In this document: positions 30,193 through 37,903 of the stretch, piece after piece | How positions within the stretch are numbered: the first letter of the stretch is position 1 | Layout of the letters: every line of letters starts with the position of its first letter | From: Planctomycetota bacterium | Lineage (GTDB): Bacteria > Planctomycetota > Phycisphaerae > Phycisphaerales > SM1A02 | Direction: 5' to 3' | DNA: 42,994 nt | Assembly: GCA_022564665.1 (NCBI GenBank) | Contig: JADFKZ010000006.1 | Location: 1-42,994 of the forward strand | Made by a program: the position numbers and the translations under genes | The notes under the pieces: model-generated | The model's database searches: none | What the model saw: the letters and a program-made list of their open reading frames with translations, nothing else | What the model was told of the DNA's origin: nothing

Positions 30193-31665
30193 GTGAGGGC
30201 GGGAAAGATCGCAAGCCTGTGTCTTGTGCTGATCGTGGCAGCTGTGGGAGCGGTGTTGTCTCTCCTGGCAACCTCCCTGCCCTGGCTGGCTTCGATGCAC
30301 CCGGTGCTGCGGTTGTGTCTCACGTTCCTCGGCCTCGCAACCGTGTCCGCCGCCATCCTGCTGCCATTGGGCACCACCTTGGACCGCACGGTGGCAAGGC
30401 TTCGCAGCTATATCGAAGCGACTGGAACCGAGCGGCGGACGGCGACGTTCTGGGGGCCAAAATGGGCAAGACCGATCACCCGCGCCCTCATCGGCGCGGT
30501 GGAGCAGTTCCGGCAGCGGGAGCAGATGCTCACCAACGAGCTTCGCGAGGTTCAGATCCGCCATCGGGTCTCCGAGGCCGAGCGGCGCCAGATCGAGTCC
30601 GTTCTCCATGTATTGCGGGACGCTGTTCTGGTCACCAACGCATTCGGCGACATCGTCATCGTCAATGAGGCGGCGGGAAGGATCCTGGGGTTCGACCACA
30701 CCCAGGCCCTCCACCAGCCGCTGGAGCAGTTCGTGGACGATGAGTGCCTTTGCCAGCTCATCAACGAGACGGCAGAGACCGCGAACTTCGCCGATCGTCG
30801 TCATGTCGAGCACGAGATCAGCGTTCCCGACGGCCAGGGGGACAAGGAACAGACGCTGTTGTTCCTCGTCACGCTGGCTTGCCTCGAGAACCACAAACGC
30901 GAGGTTGGAGGGGTCGTGACCATCCTCCACGACCTCACACGAGTTCGCGAGATCTCGCAGATGAAGACGGACTTCGTTTCCAAGGCCAGCCACGAGCTGC
31001 GCACTCCGCTGTCCTCGATCCGCGCGTACGTCGAGATGCTCGTGGATGGAGAGGCGACCGACGAAGAGTCCAGGCAGGAGTTCTACCGCATCATCCAGAA
31101 TGAGACTGAGCGGCTCGGCCGCCTCATCGACAACATGCTCAACATCAGTCGCATCGAGGCGGGAATCGTCCAGATCGAACGAGAGAACGTCGACATCAAG
31201 CATCTGATTACTCGGGCGATCGATACGCTGGAACCGGAGGCGAGTCAGAAGCAGATCACCTTGAACTCGAAGATGGCCGAGGTTGATCTGAGTGTTGAGG
31301 GTGATTGCGATATGTTGTTTCAAGTTGTTCTGAACCTCGTGTCAAATGCCGTGAAGTACACGCCGGCCGGAGGGCGTGTGACGGTTGCTGCCGATTCCGA
31401 CAATCTCACGCGCAGCGTGGTGGTGTCAGTGTCGGATACCGGTCTTGGCATTCCGCCCGACGCCATTGGGAAGATATTCGACAAGTTCTATCGCGTCGAA
31501 AACTACAAACGGGTGGCCAAAGGCACAGGACTGGGGTTGAGTCTCTGCAAACACATCGTGGAGACACTCCACCACGGCCAGGTGGGCGTCGAGTCGAAAC
31601 TGGGAATGGGTTCCAAGTTCTGGGTCACGATCCCGATGCGCTACGCGGGGTCGCAGGCGGCGTGA
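30193..31665 (+). CDS. Membrane PAS-domain sensor histidine kinase
   Basis: This 490-aa kinase has two membrane helices (about residues 8-28 and 40-60) with almost no periplasmic loop, then a linker/coiled-coil, a PAS domain (about 133-250), HisKA with the phosphoacceptor His267 in SKASHELRTPLSS, and a HATPase domain with N box NLVSNAVKYTP, G1 DTGLGIP and G2 GTGLGLSL. The lack of an external domain suggests it senses an internal or membrane signal. It has a GTG start with no clear ribosome-binding site, after a strong hairpin. The next gene is its likely partner receiver. It belongs to a four-gene signalling set placed between the TPR lipoprotein and pilB. Confidence 0.92.
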   Translation: MRAGKIASLCLVLIVAAVGAVLSLLATSLPWLASMHPVLRLCLTFLGLATVSAAILLPLGTTLDRTVARLRSYIEATGTERRTATFWGPKWARPITRALIGAVEQFRQREQMLTNELREVQIRHRVSEAERRQIESVLHVLRDAVLVTNAFGDIVIVNEAAGRILGFDHTQALHQPLEQFVDDECLCQLINETAETANFADRRHVEHEISVPDGQGDKEQTLLFLVTLACLENHKREVGGVVTILHDLTRVREISQMKTDFVSKASHELRTPLSSIRAYVEMLVDGEATDEESRQEFYRIIQNETERLGRLIDNMLNISRIEAGIVQIERENVDIKHLITRAIDTLEPEASQKQITLNSKMAEVDLSVEGDCDMLFQVVLNLVSNAVKYTPAGGRVTVAADSDNLTRSVVVSVSDTGLGIPPDAIGKIFDKFYRVENYKRVAKGTGLGLSLCKHIVETLHHGQVGVESKLGMGSKFWVTIPMRYAGSQAA

Positions 31666-31680
31666 GGTGGGGGGGGAGTG

Positions 31681-32094
31681 ATGGCTGGGCGCATCCTGGT
31701 TGTCGATGACGAGGCACACATCCTGCATGTGCTGTCATTGAAGCTGCGAAACGCGGGATACGAGGTGGTAACGGCGGTCGATGGCGAGGAAGGCTTCGAG
31801 TTGGCGTGTGAGAAGTTGCCTGATCTGATTATCACGGACTTACAGATGCCCTACATGACCGGACTGGAGCTGTGCCGGATGCTGGCCGCTGACGAAGAGA
31901 CGGCTCATATTCCCGTGCTGATTCTGACCGCCCGTGGGTACGCCCTTGATGAGGAGGACCTCAAGATCGGCAACATCAGAGAAGTTCTCAGCAAGCCGTT
32001 CAGCCCTCGGCGCGTGGTCCAGATGGTCCGGGAATCGCTGGCCGCCGAAGCGGATCGCGTCCGGACAGACGAGTCGAAGCCGGAGGCGGCGTGA
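31681..32094 (+). CDS. Stand-alone response-regulator receiver protein
   Basis: This is a single receiver domain, 137 aa. The acidic pair is Asp9-Asp10 (VVDDE), the phosphoacceptor is Asp53 (IITDLQMP), the switch Thr is in LILTARG, and the lysine is in LSKPFSP. There is no output domain. The ATG at 31681 follows a G-rich Shine-Dalgarno stretch; a GTG at 31678 is equally in frame. It overlaps the HD-GYP gene by four bases (GTGA). In many bacteria receiver and HD-GYP are one protein (RpfG type); here they are separate, adjacent genes. Confidence 0.93.
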   Translation: MAGRILVVDDEAHILHVLSLKLRNAGYEVVTAVDGEEGFELACEKLPDLIITDLQMPYMTGLELCRMLAADEETAHIPVLILTARGYALDEEDLKIGNIREVLSKPFSPRRVVQMVRESLAAEADRVRTDESKPEAA

Positions 32095-33740
32095 GCCCAC
32101 AGGTCACCCATCTCGACGCCGCGGAAAACCCGGACCTCACTCGGAGGCTCCGGGAGGTGGGGATGCTCCTGCTGGAATGCGAAGCCAACGGTGCACTGTG
32201 TAGCCCAAACCCAACCGGAGACTGGCTGGCCGATCTCTTTTGTCAGGCCCCGATCTTCACCGCTGCCCTGCGGGAGGCGGCCGAAGCATGGTCATCCAGC
32301 AACGATCCGGAGCCGGCGGAAGTCTTGCCCGGGTGTTGGCTGTCGCCGATGCCGCGGTTTGATCGTCGTCGGCGGACAGGCTACCTGGTGGCGGTCATCA
32401 TCACCGAGGCCTTCCTTGGGTGTGAACAGCTCTCGGCGATGTGCCACGCAGCGCGGCAGGACTACAAGACCACCAGACGACGGCTGGCGGGTCTGGGCGC
32501 GGTGAGCTATTCGGACGTGCCCAGGTTGGTGACGATGGTTCGGTACGCGGTCCGGGACCAGCTTCAACTGGCCTCCGTCGGCACGGCCCTGGAGAGCATT
32601 GGTCAGCAGCTGGCCGAGTCGTATGAGGAGATGAACCTCCTCTATACGACCATCCAGAGCATGTCGGTGGTGGCGCAGCCCGCCCGTTTCGTTGGCATCG
32701 TCTGCGAGGAGCTGCTTGCGACGCTTCCCTATACGTGGATCGGCGCCCAGCTCGCCGACGACCGCGATCGGCTCAAGAAGCTTGCCGGCGAGTTCATCAT
32801 GGCCGGCGAGGCCGATCATCCGGCCCAGACACTCTCGGATCCGGCGTCCAGACTGCTCGCGAAGGTGTCGCCAGATGTTCCTCTCGTGCTTGACCCGGTC
32901 GGCAATCCCGCCCACGCCGAATTCCGGGCGCTCGGCCGGACGGTGCTCGTTCATCCCGTCAGTCGCGATGAGACGGTGATCGGGGTCCTGATCGCGGGCG
33001 AGAAGTGCGGACCGGACCTCGAGGTTTCGAGTATCGACATGAAGCTGCTCGGTGCCACCGCAACCAGCATGGCGATCTTTCTGGAGAACGCGGCGCTGTA
33101 CGAGGACCTCAACGCGATGTTTCTGGGGACCCTCGAAGCACTGACGGCTTCGATTGATGCCAAGGACACCTACACCTGCGGCCACTCCCAGAGGGTTGCG
33201 CACCTCACACAGCAGCTGGCGAGGGCGGTGGGGCTGGATGAGCACACGGTCGGCCGCATGCACATTGCCGGGCTTGTCCACGACGTCGGCAAGATTGGGG
33301 TGCCTGAATCCGTGCTGACAAAGCCGGGCCGGCTCACGAAGCAAGAGTTCGCCTTGATGCAGAAGCATCCGGAAATCGGTCATCGGATCCTCAAGGACAT
33401 TCCGCAGCTTCGGGACATTCTCCCCGGCGTACTTCACCACCATGAGCGATTTGACGGCGGTGGCTATCCGGAGGGCCAGGCCGGCAACCGGATCCCAGTG
33501 GTCGCCCGCCTCATCTCCTTGGCAGACGCCTTTGACGCCATGAGCTCAACGCGGACGTATCGGCCTGCCCTTTCCCGTCCTGCGGCGATGAAGGAGATTC
33601 TTGACTTTGCGGGGACGCAGTTTGACCCCGAGTTTGCGCCGATATTCGTGAAGCTTGATTTCAGCGAATACGACCGAATGTTTGCCGAGCACCAGAGTCC
33701 CGAGCAGCAGGCCTCAGGCGAGACGGAAGAAGCAGCATGA
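32091..33740 (+). CDS. HD-GYP domain phosphodiesterase with GAF-like domain
   Basis: This is a 549-aa cytoplasmic protein. Residues 1-160 match nothing I know. About 185-340 look like a GAF domain (ending ATSMAIFLENAALYEDL). The HD-GYP domain is at about 345-520, with GHSQRVAHL, HDVGKIGVPE (His397, Asp398), the HHHERFDGGGYPEG segment and LADAFDAMSS. HD-GYP enzymes hydrolyse c-di-GMP; the metal ligands and GYP motif are intact, so activity is likely. GTG start within the receiver stop codon; the end overlaps the STAS gene (ATGA). This overlap on both sides makes receiver, HD-GYP and STAS one translational unit. Confidence 0.93.
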   Translation: MSPQVTHLDAAENPDLTRRLREVGMLLLECEANGALCSPNPTGDWLADLFCQAPIFTAALREAAEAWSSSNDPEPAEVLPGCWLSPMPRFDRRRRTGYLVAVIITEAFLGCEQLSAMCHAARQDYKTTRRRLAGLGAVSYSDVPRLVTMVRYAVRDQLQLASVGTALESIGQQLAESYEEMNLLYTTIQSMSVVAQPARFVGIVCEELLATLPYTWIGAQLADDRDRLKKLAGEFIMAGEADHPAQTLSDPASRLLAKVSPDVPLVLDPVGNPAHAEFRALGRTVLVHPVSRDETVIGVLIAGEKCGPDLEVSSIDMKLLGATATSMAIFLENAALYEDLNAMFLGTLEALTASIDAKDTYTCGHSQRVAHLTQQLARAVGLDEHTVGRMHIAGLVHDVGKIGVPESVLTKPGRLTKQEFALMQKHPEIGHRILKDIPQLRDILPGVLHHHERFDGGGYPEGQAGNRIPVVARLISLADAFDAMSSTRTYRPALSRPAAMKEILDFAGTQFDPEFAPIFVKLDFSEYDRMFAEHQSPEQQASGETEEAA

Positions 33741-34072
33741 AGCTCAGCTACGAGGATCACGACGCGATTACCGTGCTGACGATCAGCGGTGATATGACGA
33801 CCGACCAGGCTGAGTCGTTTCGGCGGTCGTGCCAGGAACGCTTTGGTGCGGGGATTCGCGATTTCGTTCTCGATCTCAGGCACATGACATTCATCGATTC
33901 CGCCGGGCTCGAGGCGCTGCTCTGGCTGATTGATGAGGTGTCGGAGCACGGCGGGCAGCTCCGGCTTGTCAGCCCCGACGAGGCGATTCGAAAGATCCTT
34001 GAGGTGACGCGGCTTGAACGGCGCTTCAACGTGCACGACAGCATCGAATCTGCGGCCAAGAGCCTGCGATAG
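33737..34072 (+). CDS. STAS-domain anti-sigma-factor-antagonist-like protein
   Basis: This is a 111-aa single STAS domain (SpoIIAA/RsbV type). The phosphorylatable serine is Ser55 in FIDSAGLEALL. Such proteins are switched by serine kinases/phosphatases and bind anti-sigma factors or other partners. No RsbW-type kinase or PP2C phosphatase lies in the window. The gene overlaps the HD-GYP gene by four bases and is 15 bases before pilB, so it may act locally on the pilus machinery or on the histidine kinase pathway rather than on a sigma factor. Confidence 0.9.
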   Translation: MKLSYEDHDAITVLTISGDMTTDQAESFRRSCQERFGAGIRDFVLDLRHMTFIDSAGLEALLWLIDEVSEHGGQLRLVSPDEAIRKILEVTRLERRFNVHDSIESAAKSLR

Positions 34073-34087
34073 GCGGACCAGTTTCCC

Positions 34088-35815
34088 ATGAACCTCGAAC
34101 ACAGCAAAGCCCTCAGCGTCGGCCCTCGCGTTCAGGTCGGCGAGACCCTTGTCAGCAAGGGACTGATCACGAACAAGCAGCTCGACGAGGCGCTGGAGCA
34201 TCAGGCGAGCAGGGGACACAAGAAACTTCTTGGCGAGGTGCTGGTGGAGCTTAGCTTCCTCACCGAGGAGCAGGTGATGGAGGCGCTGGCGGAAGGGTAC
34301 GGCGTGCCGTTTGTCACGCAGACGGCCAAGATCGCTGATCCCAAGATTGTCGAGTTGCTTCCCCGTGATTTCCTGGAGAGGCACAAAGTTCTTCCGCTGT
34401 TTCGGGTGCGCGGCGTCTTGACTATCGCCGTCGCCGAACCGGCAAATCTGTTTCTCGTGGAAGAGATCGAGCGGATGACCGGCGACAAGGTGCAGATCGT
34501 CGCCGCGACGTCGGCGGAGATCGTGTCGTCCCTGCACGCGTATCTCCCTGCCGCCAACGTCTTCGTGGTCGACGACATTTATGAGGATATTGACGACGCA
34601 GATTTCAGCGTCATCGAGAAGCAGGTTGCGGACCTTGCCGACTTGGAAGAGGTCGCGGGTCGGAGTCCCGTGATCAAGCTCGTGAATTACCTGATCTATT
34701 CTGCGGTCCAGGAGGGGGCGTCTGACATCCACATTGAACCGGGGAATCACCGGCTACGCGTCCGCTACCGCGTGGATGGCCGGCTCTTTGAAAAGCTCTC
34801 ACCGCCTTATCAGATGCATGCGGCGATTACCAGCCGCATCAAGATCATGAGCAATCTCGACATATCGGAGCGGCGTCTCCCTCAGGACGGTGACATCCAC
34901 GCGATGATGGAGGGTCGGCCCGTCGACCTGCGGGTCTCCACCATTCCGGGCAAGTTCGGGGAAAAGGTGGTCATTCGCATCATCGACCACCGAAGCTCCA
35001 TCGTGTCCCTTGACAAGCTCGGGTTTTCACCCGTCATGCTTGAGGGGTGGAAGCAGGTTATCCAGCAGCCCAACGGCGTGGTCCTGGTCACGGGACCCAC
35101 GGGAAGCGGCAAGTCGACCACGCTCTACTCAGCGCTCAGCCTGCTGAACTCCGATGAGCTGAACATTTCGACCGTCGAAGATCCCATTGAGGCGACGCTC
35201 TCCTGCATCAACCAGACGCAGTTGAACGAGAAGGCGGGGTTCACCTTTCCCGTCGCCCTGCGGTCGCTGCTGCGACAGGATCCGGATATCTTGATGATCG
35301 GGGAGATTCGGGATGCGGATACGGCGTCGATCGTCATCCAGTCCGCTCTCACGGGCCACCTGGCCTTGTCGACACTTCACACCATGGACGCTCCCAGCGC
35401 GGTGACGCGCCTGGTGAACATCGGCATCGAGCCCTACCTGGTCGCGGCCACTCTCCGCGGAGTCCTGAGCCAGAGGCTCGTTCGAAAGATCTGCCCCCAT
35501 TGCAAGACATCGTATGAGCCGGATCCGGCGATCCGTGAGGCGGTGGAGCTCTACTGCGGGCCGGTCGAATGCCTCTATCAAGGTGAGGGGTGCAGCCGTT
35601 GCCGGGGAACGGGCTTCGCCGGACGGATCGGGATCTTCGAGTTGATGATTCCCGATGAGGGGTTACTGGCGGCGATCGCCCGGGGAGCGACGCTCCAGGA
35701 CATCCGCGCCATTCTCGCCAAGAACGGCTTCGTGACGCTGCGAACCGACGGCATGGAGAAAGTGGGCGGAGGCCTCACCACCGCCGGGGAAGTTTTCTAC
35801 GTCACCAGCCTGTGA
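34088..35815 (+). CDS. pilB: PilB/GspE assembly ATPase with a degenerate MshEN-like N-domain
   Basis: This is a hexameric ATPase that drives pilus/pseudopilus assembly, 575 aa. Residues 14-69 hold two MshEN-like repeats (VGETLVSKGLITNKQLDEAL and LLGEVLVELSFLTEEQVMEA). MshEN domains bind c-di-GMP, but the Arg of each RLG motif is replaced (QVG, LLG). The ATPase core has Walker A GPTGSGKST (336-344, Lys342), an Asp box (ASDIHIEP), Walker B (DILMIGEIRD) and a His box (GHLALSTLHT). A zinc-type cysteine pair CPHC and a later CSRC follow, as in GspE/PilB. Gene order STAS, pilB, pilC. The next gene starts inside its stop region. Confidence 0.95.
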   Translation: MNLEHSKALSVGPRVQVGETLVSKGLITNKQLDEALEHQASRGHKKLLGEVLVELSFLTEEQVMEALAEGYGVPFVTQTAKIADPKIVELLPRDFLERHKVLPLFRVRGVLTIAVAEPANLFLVEEIERMTGDKVQIVAATSAEIVSSLHAYLPAANVFVVDDIYEDIDDADFSVIEKQVADLADLEEVAGRSPVIKLVNYLIYSAVQEGASDIHIEPGNHRLRVRYRVDGRLFEKLSPPYQMHAAITSRIKIMSNLDISERRLPQDGDIHAMMEGRPVDLRVSTIPGKFGEKVVIRIIDHRSSIVSLDKLGFSPVMLEGWKQVIQQPNGVVLVTGPTGSGKSTTLYSALSLLNSDELNISTVEDPIEATLSCINQTQLNEKAGFTFPVALRSLLRQDPDILMIGEIRDADTASIVIQSALTGHLALSTLHTMDAPSAVTRLVNIGIEPYLVAATLRGVLSQRLVRKICPHCKTSYEPDPAIREAVELYCGPVECLYQGEGCSRCRGTGFAGRIGIFELMIPDEGLLAAIARGATLQDIRAILAKNGFVTLRTDGMEKVGGGLTTAGEVFYVTSL

Positions 35816-35826
35816 GAGAGGGATTC

Positions 35827-37071
35827 GTGCCCGCCCAGAGCACATACGCCTACAAGGCCCGTGATGGCAGCGGAGCGATCGCCGCCGGAACGATGATCGC
35901 GTCGAGCGCTGATGAGGTCAGCGCCTCGCTGCGCGCGGAGGGAAAGTTCGTCTTCGCGATCGAAGAGAATCCCCTGCGGGCGACCGCTGATCTCGACAAG
36001 GCGCAGATCCGGCGGAACGAGGCCGCCAAACGAGTCAGGCGGGAGGACGTTATCGCCTTTGCCCAGCAGTTGTCAGTCATGTTGGAGACGGGTGTTCCCC
36101 TCTTGGAGGCACTCAGTGCGTTCAAGAAGCAGACCACCCGAATGGAGTTCCGCGAGGTTCTCGACGTGTTGTTGGAGGACATCCAGAGCGGTGAATCGCT
36201 GTCAATGGCGATGTCGAAATGGCCGCGTGTCTTCCCGGTACTGATGGTCAGCCTCATGAAGGCTTCGGAGGCATCGGGTAGCCTGTCGACCATGCTGGGG
36301 CGGGCTACTGAATACCTGGCCAAGGAGCGTCGAACCGCCAAGCAAATCAAGGGCGCGTTGGCCTACCCGATCTTCATGATGGTCTGTGGCCTCGTGATCA
36401 CGATCTTTTTGATGTCGTTTGTTCTTCCGCGGTTTGCTCGCATCTATGAACAACGGGCGGCCACGCTTCCCGCTCCCACCCGCGTGCTGCTGGCGGTCAG
36501 TGACTTCGTCACCACGCAGTACATGTGGTACGTCCCGACGATGGTAGTCGTCGCCGTTACTGCGTTCATCTGGATCAGATTGCCCTCCGGCCGCCGGACG
36601 TTGGACTTTCTTCGACTCAACCTGCCGGTATTGCGAACAATGTATCGTCACCTGTACATCACGCGGTTCACGCGGACGATGGCAACGCTCCTGGCGGCGG
36701 GAGTTAACGTACTGGACACCATTGAAATCTGTCGGGGCGTGACCGGCAACGTCTATTACGATGAGTTGTGGGACACCATGGAGGAAGGCGTGCGGGGAGG
36801 CGATCAGATCAGCGACGCGGTATCGCAGAACCCTCTCGTCGGGGCGGATGTCGCCTCGATGATGTCGGCGGGAGAGCGATCCGGCAAGCTGAGCGAGGTG
36901 ATGGAGAAAATCGCCGACTTTAGTGCTGAAGAGCTCGATGGCGCGATCAGCACGGTGACTTCTTTCATCGAGCCGCTGATGATCGTGTGCATGGGTGCGG
37001 CCATCGGCGGTGTCGCCCTGGCGTTGCTGTTGCCGATCTTCAGCATGGGAAAGATCATGGCGGGGGGATAG
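35827..37071 (+). CDS. pilC: PilC/GspF inner-membrane platform protein
   Basis: This polytopic membrane protein (414 aa) forms the base of the pilus and works with PilB. It has two T2SSF domains (about residues 65-190 and 270-395), each with helical bundles, and three membrane helices (about 170-195, 215-240, 370-400). Family stretches include FAQQLSVMLETGVPLLEAL and FTRTMATLLAAGVNVLDTIE. GTG 35827 follows AGAGGG and gives a normal start; GTG 35812, overlapping the pilB stop (GTGA), would add five residues. No prepilin peptidase or PilT follows. The next 110 bases contain part of a dispersed repeat. Confidence 0.93.
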   Translation: MPAQSTYAYKARDGSGAIAAGTMIASSADEVSASLRAEGKFVFAIEENPLRATADLDKAQIRRNEAAKRVRREDVIAFAQQLSVMLETGVPLLEALSAFKKQTTRMEFREVLDVLLEDIQSGESLSMAMSKWPRVFPVLMVSLMKASEASGSLSTMLGRATEYLAKERRTAKQIKGALAYPIFMMVCGLVITIFLMSFVLPRFARIYEQRAATLPAPTRVLLAVSDFVTTQYMWYVPTMVVVAVTAFIWIRLPSGRRTLDFLRLNLPVLRTMYRHLYITRFTRTMATLLAAGVNVLDTIEICRGVTGNVYYDELWDTMEEGVRGGDQISDAVSQNPLVGADVASMMSAGERSGKLSEVMEKIADFSAEELDGAISTVTSFIEPLMIVCMGAAIGGVALALLLPIFSMGKIMAGG

Positions 37072-37107
37072 CAACAGGCAGCGTCGGCTGTGCCGGCCGC
37101 CGAAGCA

Positions 37108-37141
37108 GGCTGTCGGCAATCTCTGGGTGATTGGGACTCGG
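37108..37141. repeat. Diverged dispersed repeat related to 42798-42830
   Basis: GGCTGTCGGCAATCTCTGGG and the following bases resemble GGCTGTCGGCAAACTCCGGG at 42798. Both lie just after a gene and belong to the GGCTGTC family. Confidence 0.4.
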
Positions 37142-37182
37142 CCACAACCACCCAGGAGAGCGAACCTGTCTACCATTGTGTG

Positions 37183-37677
37183 ATGGCCCCAGAGACACTC
37201 GTCCGACCATATGAAGCGCTCGCCGAATCCCTCCACCCGACGGGATCGCGCGATCAACGGATGCAGCTGGTCGTTGATACATTGTTTGAGGCGCTGAAGG
37301 AAACGGGGGTCTCATGGGTCGGGTTCTACCAGGATCGCCCCGGAGAGCCGGATGAGAGGCGTCTGGTCCTGGGGCCTTGTCGGGACAAGCCCGCCTGTTC
37401 ACCGATCGGTCTGGACGGGGTGTGCGGCAAGGCGTTGCTCTCGCGGCGGCCGCAAATCGTCCTGGATATTCGCGATCTTGGTGCTGCCTATATCGCGTGC
37501 GATCCCAGCGATCGCTCGGAGATCGTGATCCCGCTTGCCGAGCAAGGGGGTCGGTGCTGGGGTGTGCTCGATCTGGACTCGCATGACGTGGCGGGGTTCG
37601 ATGAGTCCGACGAGCGAGGCCTCTCGCTCGTGCTCCAGGCCGCGAGTTTTCAGACCCACCAACCGCCGGATTGTTGA
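37183..37677 (+). CDS. msrC: Free methionine-(R)-sulfoxide reductase (GAF-domain MsrC)
   Basis: This 164-aa GAF-fold enzyme reduces free L-methionine-(R)-sulfoxide, an oxidative-damage repair role. The family pattern is clear: WVGFYQ, LVLGPCRDKPAC, DGVCGKA and IACDPSDRSEIVIPL. The three cysteines expected in the active-site relay are present (Cys72, Cys81, Cys106), with the first spacing one residue shorter than in E. coli fRMsr as I recall it. The frame is open back to 37090, but ATG 37183 gives the usual family length (about 165 aa). It stands alone between the pilus and GGDEF-EAL genes. Confidence 0.88.
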   Translation: MAPETLVRPYEALAESLHPTGSRDQRMQLVVDTLFEALKETGVSWVGFYQDRPGEPDERRLVLGPCRDKPACSPIGLDGVCGKALLSRRPQIVLDIRDLGAAYIACDPSDRSEIVIPLAEQGGRCWGVLDLDSHDVAGFDESDERGLSLVLQAASFQTHQPPDC

Positions 37678-37903
37678 TGCGACGGCCGACCGGCTAAGCC
37701 ATTGCGACCACCTGTCCGATGAAGCCTCAAGGGACGATTTTGAGGCAGAGGCGAAGTACCGCAGCGACCGATGAGACTGCCGTCTGGGGGTGCAGACCGC
37801 GTGCCCGAGAAAGGCACCGATCGCTGCCACCCGGCGCGGGTCCGGTAATCGAGCCTCCACGTCGCCCAGCGCGTTTTCCTATAGCCATGACCGAGTTGTC
37901 AAG
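37678..37903. other. Untranslated region before the GGDEF-EAL gene, no feature identified
   Basis: The 226 bases hold no family-like ORF; the frame open from 37790 gives Arg/Ser-rich non-conserved sequence. I looked for a c-di-GMP riboswitch because of the downstream gene. A short resemblance (ACCGGCTAAGCCATTGC) is present, but the paired halves of the motif are missing. Confidence 0.3.

Noticed and set aside
37678-37903. c-di-GMP riboswitch before the GGDEF-EAL gene
   Set aside because: A short stretch (ACCGGCTAAGCCATTGC) recalls part of the class I motif, but the conserved GGCAAACC and GACGCAAAGCC halves and the closing stem are missing.
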